From Rhodospirillaceae bacterium (GTDB lineage Bacteria > Pseudomonadota > Alphaproteobacteria > UBA6615): a DNA stretch of 64,000 nt. A program made the translations under genes and the position numbers. The stretch is taken from assembly GCA_018667335.1 (NCBI GenBank), contig JABIVD010000049.1, positions 1 through 64,000 of the forward strand. The letters are read 5' to 3'. How positions within the stretch are numbered: position 1 is the first letter of the stretch; each line of letters opens with the position of its first letter. Positions 36,827 to 47,356 of this stretch are shown here, piece after piece. Under the pieces are notes generated by a model, which saw nothing but the letters and a program-made list of their open reading frames with translations, made no database searches and was not told where the DNA came from.

Positions 36827-37234
36827 ATGCGTCGTATTTCCACCAATTCCGAATTCGAGAAGGCCGTCGGCTACTCCCGCGCGGTCGTCGACGACGACTA
36901 TGTCCATGTCTCCGGTACCACGGGCTTCGATTACGAGACGATGACCATCTCCGAGGACGTTGTGGAGCAGGCCCATCAGGCGTTTGGCAACATCGCGCGC
37001 ACGCTGGCGGCGGCCCGCGTGTCCTTCGCCGATCTGGTGCGTGTGACCTACTACATCGCTGATGCGGACGACTACGAAGCGCTGATGCCGGTCTTCAAGC
37101 AGTATCTCGGGCCGAACCCGCCCGCGGCGACGGCATTGATCGCGCAACTCGTTGATCCGCGTATGAAAATCGAGATCGAGGCCACCGCACGGCGGCCCAG
37201 CCCGAACCGCGGTATGCCCCAGGGGGAAGAGTGA
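36827..37234 (+). CDS. RidA-family reactive-imine deaminase-like protein, 135 aa
   Basis: Single chorismate-mutase-like RidA fold. The arginine that binds the substrate carboxylate in active imine deaminases is present in VDPRMKIEIEATA. RidA proteins hydrolyse 2-aminoacrylate and other enamines made by PLP dehydratases; two such dehydratases are encoded in this window (29500 and 41012). Its stop shares a base with the following start (TGATG at 37232-37236). Confidence 0.88.
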   Translation: MRRISTNSEFEKAVGYSRAVVDDDYVHVSGTTGFDYETMTISEDVVEQAHQAFGNIARTLAAARVSFADLVRVTYYIADADDYEALMPVFKQYLGPNPPAATALIAQLVDPRMKIEIEATARRPSPNRGMPQGEE

Positions 37235-37884
37235 TGCCGTCGGTCGTGATCATCGGCGCGAGCCGGGGCATCGGCCTGGCGTTCGCGGCGGCCTATGCGG
37301 CGGAAGGCTGGGAGGTGCATGCGACCACCCGGACGCCCGAAGACCCCGGGGAACTGGGCGATATCGGCGGCAACGTGACGATCTACGGCCTCGATGTGCG
37401 CAACGGGGAACAGATTGCAGCGCTGGCCCGGGAATTCGAGGGCCGCACTATTGATCATTTGATAAATAGCGCCGGCGTACTGCGCGGTGTGAGCCGGGAC
37501 GAGATGATGGCGGTAAATGCCGACGCGCCGCTCAATATCGTCGCCGCGCTGTTCGACGCCGTCGCCCGCAGCGCGCACAAGAAGATCGCGATCCTGACCA
37601 GCCAGATGGGCGCGCGCCATGGCGGTGGCATCCCGTCGAGCCCGTATGGGGAATCGAAATGCATCCTCAATGACCGGTTCCGCGAGATCGAGCCCGAATG
37701 GCGCGCGGCGGGCGTGACGTCGGTCGTGTTCCACCCGGGCTGGGTGGCGACCGACATGGGCGGGGCCGGTGCGTCGGTCAGCATCGATGAAAGCGTCACC
37801 GGCATGCGCCGCGAGATCGCAGGCCTGTCGCCCGCCGACAGCGGCAAGTTCCTGACCTGGACGGGCGCGGAGCACCCATGGTGA
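37234..37884 (+). CDS. Short-chain dehydrogenase, CsgA/C-factor-like, 216 aa
   Basis: Short SDR with IIGASRGIG and a YGESK catalytic pair, and the ATTRTPEDPG stretch typical of the C-factor-like group. ATG at 37234 is chosen: AGGGGGAAGAG stands just before it. Tandem paralogue of the next gene; both are short members (about 215-220 residues) lacking the longer C-terminal region of classical SDRs. Substrate unknown. Confidence 0.85.
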   Translation: MPSVVIIGASRGIGLAFAAAYAAEGWEVHATTRTPEDPGELGDIGGNVTIYGLDVRNGEQIAALAREFEGRTIDHLINSAGVLRGVSRDEMMAVNADAPLNIVAALFDAVARSAHKKIAILTSQMGARHGGGIPSSPYGESKCILNDRFREIEPEWRAAGVTSVVFHPGWVATDMGGAGASVSIDESVTGMRREIAGLSPADSGKFLTWTGAEHPW

Positions 37885-37912
37885 GTGATCGGGCGACCAA
37901 TCAGGTGCGGAC

Positions 37913-38581
37913 ATGACGACCGTCGCTGTGATCGGCGCGAGCCGGGGCATCGGCCTCGAGCTCGCCCGGCAGTATGCCGCCGACGGGTACAGGGTCCACG
38001 CGACCACGCGCACACCCGATGCGCCGGGTGCGCTGGGCAACGTTGATGGGGACCTGCATCTGCACCAGCTCGATGTGGTCGAGGACGATCAGATCACCGC
38101 ATTGGCCGAAGCCTTGGCGGGCGAGGCGATCGATATCCTGATCCACAGTGCCGGGATCAATGCCGGGCGGGGCGGCGGCAGCCCGGAGATCACGGCGCGG
38201 TCCATGCGGATCAACGCCGAGGCGCCGATCGTCACGGTCGCGGCGCTGCTCGACGGCGTTGCCGCGAGCGGGGAAAAGAAGGTCGCCGTGATGTCGAGCG
38301 TTCAGGGATCGGGCCGCCCGCGCGCGGACAGCCCCGACCTGTATGGCGACAGCAAGGGCGAGCTGAACAAGCGGTTCCGCGCGATCGAGCCCGAATGGCG
38401 CGCGCGAGGCATCACCGCCGTCGCCCTGCACCCGGGCTATGTGCGTACGGATATGACCGGCGCGCATGCGTCGCTTTCGCCGGAAGAAAGCGTGCGCGGT
38501 ATGCGCAATGTTTTGGCCGGGCTGACCGCAAGGGACGGCGGCCGGTTTCTGGATTATCGAGGTAAGGACGTCACATGGTAG
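37913..38581 (+). CDS. Short-chain dehydrogenase, CsgA/C-factor-like paralogue, 222 aa
   Basis: Same architecture as the preceding gene: VIGASRGIG at the N-terminus, HATTRTPDAPG, INAEAP and a YGDSK catalytic pair, then HPGYVRTDM. The pair probably arose by tandem duplication. The carbonic anhydrase start overlaps its last seven bases, so it belongs to the same transcript. Substrate unknown. Confidence 0.85.
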   Translation: MTTVAVIGASRGIGLELARQYAADGYRVHATTRTPDAPGALGNVDGDLHLHQLDVVEDDQITALAEALAGEAIDILIHSAGINAGRGGGSPEITARSMRINAEAPIVTVAALLDGVAASGEKKVAVMSSVQGSGRPRADSPDLYGDSKGELNKRFRAIEPEWRARGITAVALHPGYVRTDMTGAHASLSPEESVRGMRNVLAGLTARDGGRFLDYRGKDVTW

Positions 38582-39246
38582 AATCTGTTCATCGCCTGAT
38601 CGCCGGGTACAAGGGTTTCCGCGCGCGCTACTACGAGCAGCGCCCGGAGCGGATGAAGGAACTGGCGGAACAGGGGCAATCCCCCGAAGTGATGCTGATC
38701 GCCTGCTCGGATTCACGTGTCGAACCGGCGGTGCTGCTCGATATCGAGCCCGGTGAGTTGTTCATCGCACGCAATGTCGCAAACCTCGTCCCGCCCTACG
38801 GCCCCGACGAGAATCCCCACGGAACCAGCTCGGCGATCGAATTCGCGGTCCGGGACCTGAAGGTGAAGCATATCGTCGTGCTCGGACACTCGGCCTGCGG
38901 CGGGATCCAGGCGCTGCGCGAAGCCAATAGGCGTGAACAGAGCGAGCCGGGTGAGGAGGGTGAACGCGAATTCATCGCGCCCTGGATGAAGATTGCCGAG
39001 GCGGCGTGCCCTTGCGATGCCGCCGGCAATGTCCCGGGTCAGGAGAATGTCGAGCAAGACAGCATCCGCATCTCCCTGCGCAATCTCATGACCTTTCCCT
39101 GGATCGCGAGCCGGGTCGCAGACGGAGACTTGAGCCTGCATGGCTGGTGGGTGGACCTGCAGGCGGGCCGGTTGTGCGCTGTCGATCCGCACCGCCAAGA
39201 CATTCACGATCTCGTCGTCGGGCAGGGAGAGTTTGGCGTTGCTTAG
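38575..39246 (+). CDS. Beta-class carbonic anhydrase, 223 aa
   Basis: Interconverts CO2 and bicarbonate with zinc. Ligand motifs are complete: ACSDSRV (Cys and the Asp-Arg dyad) and [10 protein letters not shown] (His and Cys). Sequence form is the common plant-type/CynT-like clade. In this operon it may supply bicarbonate to the downstream biotin-dependent 3-methylcrotonyl-CoA carboxylase. AAGGA precedes the ATG; the gene overlaps its upstream neighbour by seven bases and its downstream neighbour by 14. Confidence 0.92.
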   Translation: MVESVHRLIAGYKGFRARYYEQRPERMKELAEQGQSPEVMLIACSDSRVEPAVLLDIEPGELFIARNVANLVPPYGPDENPHGTSSAIEFAVRDLKVKHIVVLGHSACGGIQALREANRREQSEPGEEGEREFIAPWMKIAEAACPCDAAGNVPGQENVEQDSIRISLRNLMTFPWIASRVADGDLSLHGWWVDLQAGRLCAVDPHRQDIHDLVVGQGEFGVA

Positions 39247-40372
39247 CGACGAACAGGTCATGATCCGGGATATGGCGCGGAGCTTTGCCACCGAGCAGCT
39301 CGCGCCGAACGCTGCGGCGTGGGATCGGGAGTCCCGTTATCCCGAAGAGGCCGTTGCCGGCATGGCCGGGCTGGGCCTGCTGGGCATGGTTGTGCCCGAG
39401 GAATGGGGCGGTGCGGGCGCCGACACCCTGACCCACGCGCTGGCCATCGAGGAGATCGCGGCCGGTGACGGTGCGTGTTCGACGATCATGGCGGTGCACA
39501 ACTCCGTCGCATGCCTGCCGGTGCTTAATTTCGGCAGTGCGGAACAGAAAGAACGTTTCCTGCGCCCGTTGGCGACCGGCGAGATGCTGGGCGCGTTCGC
39601 GCTGACGGAGCCTGGTGCGGGGTCGGATGCGGGTGCGATCCGCACCCGAGCCGAGAAGCGCGGCAACAAATATGTGCTCAACGGCACCAAGCAATTCATC
39701 ACATCGGGCAAGAACGCCGACCTGGCGATCGTGTTTGCCAAGACCGACCCGGACGCCGGCGGCAAGGGCATGAGCGCGTTCATCGTGCCGACGGAGACAC
39801 CCGGATATCGGGTGGCGTCGGTCGAGGCGAAGATGGGACAGCGCGCATCGGACACCTGCCAGCTGGTGTTCGAGGACATGGAGTTGACGCCGGATCTTCT
39901 CCTGGGGGAAGAGGGCCAAGGCTACAGGATCGCGCTGTCGAACCTGGAAGGTGGGCGTATCGGGATCGCGGCACAGGCGATCGGGATGGCCCGGTCGGCG
40001 TATGAGCATGCGCTGGCCTATGCGAAGGAGCGCGAGACCTTCGGGCAGCCGATCATCGAGCATCAGGCCGTGATCTTCCGCTTGGCGGACATGCGCACGA
40101 AGCTCGAGGCGGCGCGTCAGCTCACGCACAACGCCGCGCGCATGCGCGACGCGGGCGAGCCCTGTCTGACCGAGGCGGCGATGGCGAAGCTCTACGCGTC
40201 CGAAATCGCCGAGGAGGTCTGCTCCGACGCGATCCAGATTCACGGCGGCTACGGCTACCTGCAGGACTTCCCGGTCGAGCGCATCTATCGCGATGTCCGG
40301 GTCACGAAAATCTATGAGGGCACCAGTGATATTCAACGGCTGATCATCGGCCGGGATATCGCGGCGGCCTGA
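39233..40372 (+). CDS. Acyl-CoA dehydrogenase, short-chain/isobutyryl-CoA type, 379 aa
   Basis: FAD acyl-CoA dehydrogenase with [21 protein letters not shown] and the catalytic glutamate in YEGTSDIQR, the position used by short-/medium-chain and isobutyryl-CoA enzymes, which differs from liuA. The cluster makes isobutyryl-CoA (valine breakdown) a reasonable substrate, though butyryl-CoA cannot be excluded. Translation most likely starts at TTG 39233 or TTG 39239 (GGGAGA just upstream), giving the expected short N-terminus before SDEQVMIRD; a later ATG at 39260 would remove part of the first helix. Overlaps the carbonic anhydrase end. Confidence 0.88.
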   Translation: MALLSDEQVMIRDMARSFATEQLAPNAAAWDRESRYPEEAVAGMAGLGLLGMVVPEEWGGAGADTLTHALAIEEIAAGDGACSTIMAVHNSVACLPVLNFGSAEQKERFLRPLATGEMLGAFALTEPGAGSDAGAIRTRAEKRGNKYVLNGTKQFITSGKNADLAIVFAKTDPDAGGKGMSAFIVPTETPGYRVASVEAKMGQRASDTCQLVFEDMELTPDLLLGEEGQGYRIALSNLEGGRIGIAAQAIGMARSAYEHALAYAKERETFGQPIIEHQAVIFRLADMRTKLEAARQLTHNAARMRDAGEPCLTEAAMAKLYASEIAEEVCSDAIQIHGGYGYLQDFPVERIYRDVRVTKIYEGTSDIQRLIIGRDIAAA

Positions 40373-40405
40373 CGCAACGAAATACAAAGACGAGGAGTAA
40401 GAAAA

Positions 40406-41005
40406 ATGTCCGATGCACCGGTCGAGTTCTTTTATGACTTCAACAGCCCGTATGGCTACGTCGCGGCCCACAAGATCGAGGCCGTCGCGGCGAAACACGG
40501 CCGCACGGTCGACTGGAAGCCGTTCCTGCTGGGCGCGGTGTTCAAGGTGACCGGCGCGGTGCCGCTGCCCCATGTCCCCATGAAGGGCGACTATGCGCGG
40601 CACGATTTCGCCCGCTCGGCGCGGTTTCACGATGTGACCTACAACCCGCCTGCCGATTTCCCCTTCTCGCCGGTCGCCGCCTCGCGCGCCGTCTACTGGG
40701 CGAAGGCAGACGGGAAGGCCGGGGAGATGACACTCGCGCTCTACAACGCGGCACTGGGCGAGGCCCAGGATATCGCGTCTCCGGATGCTGTCGTCGCGAT
40801 TGCGGCGAAGGCGGGCTTCGATGGTTCCGCGCTCGCCGCGGGCCTGCAGGACCCGGCGGTGAAGGAGGAACTCAAGACCGTGACGGACGAGGCCATCTCG
40901 CGGGAGATCTTCGGCTCGCCCTTCATGATCGTGGACGGCGAGGGTTTCTGGGGTGCGGACCGGTTCGACATGGTCGAACGCTGGCTCGAGACCGGCGGCT
41001 GGTAA
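40406..41005 (+). CDS. 2-hydroxychromene-2-carboxylate isomerase / DsbA-kappa GST family, 199 aa
   Basis: Thioredoxin-fold kappa-GST-like protein. The N-terminal FFYDFNSPYGY with Ser14 in place of a redox cysteine and the C-terminal FGSPFMIVDGEGFWGADR are typical of 2-hydroxychromene-2-carboxylate isomerases of naphthalene catabolism. Here no other naphthalene gene is nearby, so a glutathione-dependent isomerase of another compound is at least as likely. A GAGGAG site lies before the ATG. Its stop faces that of the convergent dehydratase with six bases between. Confidence 0.85.
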   Translation: MSDAPVEFFYDFNSPYGYVAAHKIEAVAAKHGRTVDWKPFLLGAVFKVTGAVPLPHVPMKGDYARHDFARSARFHDVTYNPPADFPFSPVAASRAVYWAKADGKAGEMTLALYNAALGEAQDIASPDAVVAIAAKAGFDGSALAAGLQDPAVKEELKTVTDEAISREIFGSPFMIVDGEGFWGADRFDMVERWLETGGW

Positions 41006-41011
41006 GCCGGT

Positions 41012-41977
41012 CTAATCGGACGAGATGATCTCTTGATAGAGCGCGCGGTCGATATTCCCACCCGACAGCACGACCCCGACGGTCTTGCCGGCCATTGCGG
41101 TGCGCTCCTGCATGAGCGCGGCCAGCGCCGCCGCTCCCGCGCCCTCGACCAGATTGTGGGTGGCGCTGAAATAGAGCCGGATCGCAGCCTTGATTTCTTC
41201 TTCGCTGACAGTGATGACCCGCGCGGCATGTTTGCAGATGATCGGTACGGCTGCGGTCGCCGGGACCCGGCAGGCGAGCCCGTCGGCGAAGGTGTCGGCA
41301 CTGTTGGTCGAGACGGCCTCGCCCTTGGCGAACGACAGCGCATAGGCGGGGGCATTCTCCGCGACGACGCCGACGATCTCGGTCGTGAGGCCGAGGGCTT
41401 CACGCGCGGCGATGCAGCCGGTGATCCCGGAACCCAGGCCAATCGGCACATACAGGGTGTCGATCTCCGGCACGGCGGTGAGCAGTTCGATGCCGTAGGT
41501 GGCGACGCCATGGGCGAGTTCGACGGCGAAGGACGGGATCATCTCGAGATCGCGTTCGTCGGCCAGCCCCTCGGCAAATTCCAGCGCAGCCTGAAAGTCA
41601 TGGCCGTGGACCACCAGTTCGGCGCCGAAGGCCTGCATGGCGGCGTTCTTCTCGGCGGAGTTGCCCTCGGGCACGACGATGACGGCGTCGATGCCGTTGG
41701 CCCGCGCACCATAGGCGATGGATTGCCCGTGGTTGCCGCGTGTGGCGGCGATGACGCCTTTTATACCCGGCTTTTGGGCGCGGAGATTGGCCATATGCAC
41801 CAGTCCGCCGCGCACCTTGAAGGCGCCGGTGGGCGTGTGGTTCTCATGCTTCACCCAGACATTCGCACCGCTCGCCGCGGCCAGCAGGGGCCACGCATAT
41901 TGCGGGGTCGGCGCCATCGCGGCGTACACCGTCTCGGCGGCGGTCTCGATCTCGGATTTGGTCGGCAGGTCGTTCAT
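41012..41977 (-). CDS. Threonine/serine dehydratase-like PLP enzyme (EutB-type), 321 aa
   Basis: Second fold-type-II PLP enzyme in the window. PLP lysine in GAFKVRGG, substrate loop in [11 protein letters not shown], phosphate loop in IGLGSGITG. It differs clearly from the enzyme at 29500 (GLGSG instead of GGGG, and a different N-terminus) and resembles the hydroxyectoine-utilisation EutB group that was first described as threonine dehydratase. No ectoine genes are adjacent. It is transcribed against the surrounding liu cluster, between its first and second halves, with a 68-base divergent region before liuB. Confidence 0.86.
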   Translation of the reverse strand: MNDLPTKSEIETAAETVYAAMAPTPQYAWPLLAAASGANVWVKHENHTPTGAFKVRGGLVHMANLRAQKPGIKGVIAATRGNHGQSIAYGARANGIDAVIVVPEGNSAEKNAAMQAFGAELVVHGHDFQAALEFAEGLADERDLEMIPSFAVELAHGVATYGIELLTAVPEIDTLYVPIGLGSGITGCIAAREALGLTTEIVGVVAENAPAYALSFAKGEAVSTNSADTFADGLACRVPATAAVPIICKHAARVITVSEEEIKAAIRLYFSATHNLVEGAGAAALAALMQERTAMAGKTVGVVLSGGNIDRALYQEIISSD

Positions 41978-42045
41978 CGCCGCATTTTTACCACAGCTTG
42001 CCGGCCTCCGATGGGGGCAAAGGCCGCAACCCGGAGCCGTTCGTC

Positions 42046-43653
42046 ATGACCGTTTTGAAATCGAGCCTCGATACGCGATCCGATTTGTTCGTGGAAAACA
42101 CGACCGCGATGGACGCTGCCGTGGGTGATCTGCGTGAGAAGGTCGGGCAGATCGAGCTGGGCGGCGGCGAAAAATCCCGCGCGCGCCATCTGAGCCGGGG
42201 CAAGCTGCTGCCACGTGACCGGATAAATACGCTCCTGGATGAAGGGGCGCCGTTCATGGAGTTCTCCCAGTTTGCCGGCTGGGAGATGTATGACGATGTC
42301 ATTCCCGCGGGCGGCATCCTGACCGGGATCGGCCGGGTGTCGGGCCGCGAATGCGTGATCGTCGTCAACGACGCGACGGTCAAGGGCGGCACGTATTTTC
42401 CGATCACCGTGAAGAAGCACCTGCGCGCCCAGGAGATCGCGCGGGAGAACAACCTGCCTTGCATCTATCTGGTCGATTCCGGCGGCGCGAACCTGCCCCA
42501 GCAGGATGATGTTTTTCCCGACCGCGACCATTTCGGGCGGATTTTCTACAACCAGGCGACCATGTCGTCGGCGGGCATTCCCCAGATCGCCGCAGTGATG
42601 GGGTCCTGCACTGCGGGTGGTGCCTACGTGCCGGCGATGTCGGACGAGGCGATCATCGTCAAGGACCAGGGGACGATCTTCCTGGCCGGGCCGCCTTTGG
42701 TGAAGGCGGCGACGGGAGAAATCGTCTCGGCCGAGGATCTTGGTGGGGCGGATGTGCACACACGCACAAGCGGCGTGGCGGATCACCTGGCCGAAGACGA
42801 CACCCACGCGCTGTCGCAGGTGCGCCGGATCGTCGCCAACCTGAACCGACCCAAGCGGGTGGACCTCGAGATGGCCGAACCGCGCGACCCGCTCTACGCC
42901 GCCAACGAATTGTATGGCGTCGTCAATGCCGACATCCGCAAGCCCTATGACGTGCGCGAGGTGATCGCGCGCATCGTCGACGGCAGCGATTTCGATGAGT
43001 TCAAGCCACGCTATGGCGAGACGCTGATCACGGGCATCGCGCATATTCATGGCTACCCGGTGGGGATCATCGCCAACAACGGTATCCTGTTCTCGGAATC
43101 GGCCCAGAAGGGTGCGCATTTCATCGAGCTGTGCAGCCAGCGTGGCATCCCGCTGGTCTTCCTGCAGAATATCTCGGGCTTCATGGTCGGCCAGAAATAC
43201 GAGGCCGGCGGCATCGCCAAGGACGGCGCGAAGATGGTCATGGCCGTCGCCTGCGCCAACGTCCCCAAATTCACCGTCATCATCGGCGGCAGTTTCGGGG
43301 CGGGCAATTACGGCATGTGCGGGCGCGCCTACAGCCCTCGGTTCCTGTGGATGTGGCCGAACGCGCGCATCTCGGTGATGGGCGGTCCACAGGCCGCGAA
43401 CGTGCTGGCCCAGGTGACGCGCGACAACATCGAGGGGCGCGGCGAGACCTGGACGGAAGAGGACGAGGCGGACTTCAAGCGTCCGATCGAGGAACAGTAT
43501 GAAACCCAGGGCCATCCCTACTATGCCAGCGCGCGCCTGTGGGACGACGGGATCATCGACCCGGCCGACACCCGCCGCGTGCTCGGGCTCGGGCTGTCCG
43601 CAGCTTTGAACGCACCAATCGAGGAAACACGCTTCGGCGTGTTCAGGATGTAG
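42046..43653 (+). CDS. liuB: 3-methylcrotonyl-CoA carboxylase, carboxyltransferase (beta) subunit, 535 aa
   Basis: Transfers carboxyl from biotin to 3-methylcrotonyl-CoA in leucine degradation. Two crotonase-like halves are visible, with [11 protein letters not shown], the [16 protein letters not shown] block in the N-terminal half and [18 protein letters not shown] in the second. The 535-residue length equals known MCC beta subunits and is longer than the propionyl-CoA carboxylase beta chain. Start chosen at ATG 42046, which gives the family N-terminus. Partner of liuD further downstream; liuC follows after two bases. Confidence 0.94.
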   Translation: MTVLKSSLDTRSDLFVENTTAMDAAVGDLREKVGQIELGGGEKSRARHLSRGKLLPRDRINTLLDEGAPFMEFSQFAGWEMYDDVIPAGGILTGIGRVSGRECVIVVNDATVKGGTYFPITVKKHLRAQEIARENNLPCIYLVDSGGANLPQQDDVFPDRDHFGRIFYNQATMSSAGIPQIAAVMGSCTAGGAYVPAMSDEAIIVKDQGTIFLAGPPLVKAATGEIVSAEDLGGADVHTRTSGVADHLAEDDTHALSQVRRIVANLNRPKRVDLEMAEPRDPLYAANELYGVVNADIRKPYDVREVIARIVDGSDFDEFKPRYGETLITGIAHIHGYPVGIIANNGILFSESAQKGAHFIELCSQRGIPLVFLQNISGFMVGQKYEAGGIAKDGAKMVMAVACANVPKFTVIIGGSFGAGNYGMCGRAYSPRFLWMWPNARISVMGGPQAANVLAQVTRDNIEGRGETWTEEDEADFKRPIEEQYETQGHPYYASARLWDDGIIDPADTRRVLGLGLSAALNAPIEETRFGVFRM

Positions 43654-43655
43654 GC

Positions 43656-44453
43656 ATGAGCGACGACGCCATCAGATTGAACGTGTCGGGCGGGGTCGGT
43701 CGGATCACCATGGCTCGACCGCAAAAGCACAACGCGTTCGACGACGGTTTGATCGCCGACCTGTCGGCGGCGTTCGAAGCCGCCGGGCGCGATGACGCGG
43801 TCCGGGTCGTGGTGCTGGAAGGCGAGGGGAAGAGCTTCTCCGCCGGGGCCGACCTGGGCTGGATGCAGCGCATGGCCGACTATTCCGACGCCGAGAACCT
43901 CGCCGATGCACGCAAACTCGCCGGCATGATGCGTATCCTCAATGAATTGCCCCGACCGACCATCGCGCGCGTGCAGGGCGCCGCGTTCGGCGGCGGGGTC
44001 GGCCTGGTGGCGACATGCGACATCGCGTTTGCGTCCCAGGCGGCGAGTTTCTGCCTGTCGGAGGCACGGCTTGGCCTGATCCCGTCGGTGATCAGCCCCT
44101 ATGTGGTGGAGGCGATCGGCGCGCGTGCCGCGCGTCGGTACTTCCAGACGGCCGAACGGTTTGACGCCGAAACTGCGCGCGCACTCGGGCTTGTCCACGA
44201 AGTGGTGCCGCACGAACGGCTCGACGGGCGGCTCGAGGAATTGATCGGGACATTGCTCGACAACGGCCCCGCAGCGATGGCCGCCTCGAAGGATTTAATC
44301 CGGAGGGTTGCATCGGGCCCGGTCGATGATGCGATGGTCGAGGACACGGCGCAGCGCATTGCCGATATCCGCGCGACGGATGAGGGGCGTGAGGGCGTGC
44401 AGGCATTTTTGGAAAAACGGGGGCCGAATTGGCAGACGACGACAAAAGCATAA
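43656..44453 (+). CDS. liuC: Methylglutaconyl-CoA hydratase, 265 aa
   Basis: Crotonase fold with an oxyanion-hole FSAGADLGWM, GAAFGGGVGLVATCDIA and LSEARLGLIPSVISPYV. The GGGVGL form, without the usual first glutamate, is normal for bacterial LiuC, while the second glutamate (SEARLGL) remains. It hydrates methylglutaconyl-CoA to HMG-CoA between the carboxylase and the lyase. Position directly after liuB supports the call. The frame extends upstream, but the ATG at 43656, two bases after the liuB stop, is natural. Its last 25 bases overlap the ion-channel gene. Confidence 0.92.
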   Translation: MSDDAIRLNVSGGVGRITMARPQKHNAFDDGLIADLSAAFEAAGRDDAVRVVVLEGEGKSFSAGADLGWMQRMADYSDAENLADARKLAGMMRILNELPRPTIARVQGAAFGGGVGLVATCDIAFASQAASFCLSEARLGLIPSVISPYVVEAIGARAARRYFQTAERFDAETARALGLVHEVVPHERLDGRLEELIGTLLDNGPAAMAASKDLIRRVASGPVDDAMVEDTAQRIADIRATDEGREGVQAFLEKRGPNWQTTTKA

Positions 44454-45379
44454 GCGTCGGCATCAGCCATAAGGGCTGGCTGAGCGCGGTCGGGTTTTCG
44501 GCCCTCATCATGCTGCTGGTCGCGGTGGGCGCGACCGATTTCCTGGGCTCTCTTACCTTCATCATTCTGGGTGCGGTGTTCGGGGCCGTCGGGCTGTTCC
44601 TCTGGATGTTCCCCGGCAGCCGTTTCTTCGTCCTCGTCTTCGCGAATTCGCTCGCGATCTACACGAGCGTTTATGCCTTCCTGCGGCTGGCGAATTTTGA
44701 GGGTTCGGCCCCCTGGGCGATTGCGGTGGGGTATCTGCTGCCGATTTTCGTATTTCTCGTGGCTGTCGCGTTGAAGCGCAGTGAAATCCAACATCTGTCG
44801 CGCGACGAAGAGCTGCTCCGGGAGAATTTGTCCGGTCGAAAATTGATCTGGATTGCGCCGATCTTCGTGATCGCCGCGTCGACCTTTGCGTTGCCGCGGC
44901 TGTCGCTCGACGCTGAGACACTGAGTCTGGTCCTGGTCGGGTCGATGGGTTTGGTCGCAATCTTCGTTGCCGGGGTCAGTCGGCAGATCAGCCTGTTCCT
45001 GATCGACACGGGGCTGCTGTTCGATCAGTTTTTCGTCCGCACGGGCCGGTTGTTCCGCCCTGCGTTCGCGTTCCTCACCCTGTATTCCTTCATCGTGATT
45101 GTGTTTGCCATGATCTTCCGGATCATGGACCGGCTGGCGACCGAGCCGGCCTTCTTTGTCGAGGGTGTGCGCACCACAATCAGTTTTTCAGACAGCCTGT
45201 ATTTCTCCCTCATCACCATGTCGACCGTGGGCTATGGCGACATCACGCCCGCAGCCGAGGCCGTGCGGGTCGTCGCGGCGATCGAGGTCATTCTCGGTAT
45301 TCTGCTGTTCCTGTTCGGGTTTGCGGAAATCATGCGTTATGTCCGCGAAACGGATGGCAAAAACGGAGCTGGTAAATGA
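44429..45379 (+). CDS. Two-pore-helix potassium channel (Ion_trans_2), 316 aa
   Basis: Integral membrane protein with about four N-terminal hydrophobic segments (residues 15-115 plus one pair at 135-175), then an outer helix near 205-230, a pore loop with the K+ selectivity filter TVGYGD (about residues 266-271) and an inner helix near 278-300. No cytoplasmic RCK domain is attached. Translation starts at TTG 44429 within the end of liuC, and its stop shares ATGA with liuD (45376-45379), so it is locked in the leucine operon. A function as K+ channel is supported by the filter; the reason for its location is unknown. Confidence 0.85.
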   Translation: MADDDKSISVGISHKGWLSAVGFSALIMLLVAVGATDFLGSLTFIILGAVFGAVGLFLWMFPGSRFFVLVFANSLAIYTSVYAFLRLANFEGSAPWAIAVGYLLPIFVFLVAVALKRSEIQHLSRDEELLRENLSGRKLIWIAPIFVIAASTFALPRLSLDAETLSLVLVGSMGLVAIFVAGVSRQISLFLIDTGLLFDQFFVRTGRLFRPAFAFLTLYSFIVIVFAMIFRIMDRLATEPAFFVEGVRTTISFSDSLYFSLITMSTVGYGDITPAAEAVRVVAAIEVILGILLFLFGFAEIMRYVRETDGKNGAGK

Positions 45380-47355
45380 TCGCGCGCCTTCTGATCGCCA
45401 ACCGCGGGGAAATCGCGGTCCGGGTCGCGCGTACCGCGCAACGCATGGGCATCCACGTGATCGCGGTTTACTCCGACACGGATGCGGCATCGATGCATGT
45501 GGCGGTGGCCGATGAAGCCGTGCGGATTGGTCCCGATGCCGCGGCCGAGAGCTATCTGGATATCGGTGCCGTGATCGACGCTGCCCGGTCGAGTAAGGCC
45601 GATGCGATTCATCCCGGCTATGGCTTCCTGTCGGAGAACGCCGATTTTGCGGACGCATGTGCCGCGGCCGGAATACGGCTCGTCGGACCGAGTGCGGCCG
45701 CCATGCGGGCGATGGGTGACAAGGCCGCCTCGAAAGACGTGATGTCGAAGGCGGACGTACCGCTGGTGCCGGGCTATCACGGTGCGGACCAGGACCCGGC
45801 CATGCTGGCAACGCAGGCCGCGGAAATCGGATTTCCCGTTCTGATCAAGGCGTCGGCGGGCGGCGGCGGACGGGGCATGCGCATCGTCGAGAGCGCCGGG
45901 GCATTTGATGAGGCGCTGGCGGCTGCACAGCGCGAGGCGCGCGGCGCGTTCGGCAATGATCGCGTGTTGCTCGAGAAGTATCTGACGACCCCCCGGCATA
46001 TCGAGGTGCAGATCTTCGGCGACGACCACGGCAATGTGGTGCATTTGTTCGAGCGGGATTGCTCGTTACAGCGGCGTTATCAGAAGGTGGTCGAGGAGGC
46101 GCCGGCACCGGGCATGACCGATACGCGCCGCGCGGAAATTGGTGCGGCGGCGGTCGCAGCAGCGCGTGCCATCGACTATTCGGGTGCGGGCACGGTTGAG
46201 TTTATCGTCGACGCCACCACGGACGGTGCCAACGGGTCGTTCTACTTCATGGAGATGAACACACGTCTCCAGGTCGAGCATCCCGTCACCGAGTTCGTCA
46301 CCGGGCTGGACCTTGTCGAATGGCAGCTGCGCGTCGCCGATGGCGAAAGCCTGCCGTTGGCGCAGTCCGACATCAAGCTGGACGGACACGCGATCGAGGC
46401 GCGGCTCTATGCGGAAGACCCGGAGCGTGATTTCCTGCCGGCGCCGGGCCATGTCGTGGCGTTCGAGGTGCCCGAGATGGGCGCTTCCGTTCGGATCGAC
46501 ACCGGGGTGAGGACCGGAGACGATATCGCGGTCTCCTATGACCCGATGATCGCCAAGGTGATTGCCCATGGCGCAGACCGGGAATCTGCCATCGCGGCGC
46601 TCGACCGGCTGCTGGCCGAACTTGTGTGTGCGGGCCCGGTGACCAATCAGGCGTTCCTGCGCCGGGCAATCACACATCGGGAATTTGTCGGCGGCGACGT
46701 GGACACGGGTTTTATCGACCGGCATCGCGACATACTCATCCCGCCCCGCGACGGCGTTCCCGATGGCGCGCTGGCGGCGGTGGTGGCACGGCTTCTGACG
46801 CAACGCGGACGGCAGGCTGTCGCGCAAGCCAGCGCGCGCGGTGATGCGAATTCCCCCTGGGCAGCCTCCGATGGTTGGCGCGCCAACCTGCGGAATATGG
46901 AAACACTCGAATTTCGCGATGGCGAGACGGCCTTGTCGGTCTCCGTCGTTCATGGCGCTGATCAGGTCTCGCTGACATTGCCCGACGGGCAAACCGTCGA
47001 TGTGGAGACGGCGGAAGGCGGCTGGTCCGCCTATGCGTCGGGAAACATGTTCTTCGCCGTCGCGGACGGGACCCAGATCCGCCTTGAACGCATCGTGGCG
47101 GTCGAGGAAGCATCCGATCGCGCCGGCGCGGCCGGGGGCCTGAACGCGCCCATGCCGGGCAAGGTCGTCCGGGTGATGGTTTCGCCCGGCGATCAGGTGG
47201 CCCGGGGCCAGACCCTGATGGTGCTGGAGGCCATGAAGATGGAGCATGCGATCAGCGCATCGGGCGACGGCCAGGTGGCTGCGGTGTTCTTCGCCGAGGG
47301 CGACCAGGTGGCTGAAGGCGCGGAATTGTTACAACTCGAACCCGTGGAAGACTGA
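45376..47355 (+). CDS. liuD: 3-methylcrotonyl-CoA carboxylase, biotin carboxylase/carrier (alpha) subunit, 659 aa
   Basis: ATP-grasp biotin carboxylase at the N-terminus ([33 protein letters not shown]), a BT linker domain around residues 450-570, and a C-terminal biotin carrier with the modified lysine in EAMKMEH (Lys621). It works with liuB; bicarbonate for it may come from the carbonic anhydrase in the same region. Start overlaps the channel stop by four bases, and liuE begins one base after its stop. Confidence 0.95.
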   Translation: MIARLLIANRGEIAVRVARTAQRMGIHVIAVYSDTDAASMHVAVADEAVRIGPDAAAESYLDIGAVIDAARSSKADAIHPGYGFLSENADFADACAAAGIRLVGPSAAAMRAMGDKAASKDVMSKADVPLVPGYHGADQDPAMLATQAAEIGFPVLIKASAGGGGRGMRIVESAGAFDEALAAAQREARGAFGNDRVLLEKYLTTPRHIEVQIFGDDHGNVVHLFERDCSLQRRYQKVVEEAPAPGMTDTRRAEIGAAAVAAARAIDYSGAGTVEFIVDATTDGANGSFYFMEMNTRLQVEHPVTEFVTGLDLVEWQLRVADGESLPLAQSDIKLDGHAIEARLYAEDPERDFLPAPGHVVAFEVPEMGASVRIDTGVRTGDDIAVSYDPMIAKVIAHGADRESAIAALDRLLAELVCAGPVTNQAFLRRAITHREFVGGDVDTGFIDRHRDILIPPRDGVPDGALAAVVARLLTQRGRQAVAQASARGDANSPWAASDGWRANLRNMETLEFRDGETALSVSVVHGADQVSLTLPDGQTVDVETAEGGWSAYASGNMFFAVADGTQIRLERIVAVEEASDRAGAAGGLNAPMPGKVVRVMVSPGDQVARGQTLMVLEAMKMEHAISASGDGQVAAVFFAEGDQVAEGAELLQLEPVED

Positions 47356-47356
47356 G

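Noticed and set aside
38575-39246. Carbonic anhydrase as carbonyl sulfide hydrolase acting after the thiocyanate-hydrolase-like enzyme
   Set aside because: The sequence is of the ordinary CynT-like beta-carbonic anhydrase form and lies 11 kb away in the leucine cluster; bicarbonate supply is a simpler role.
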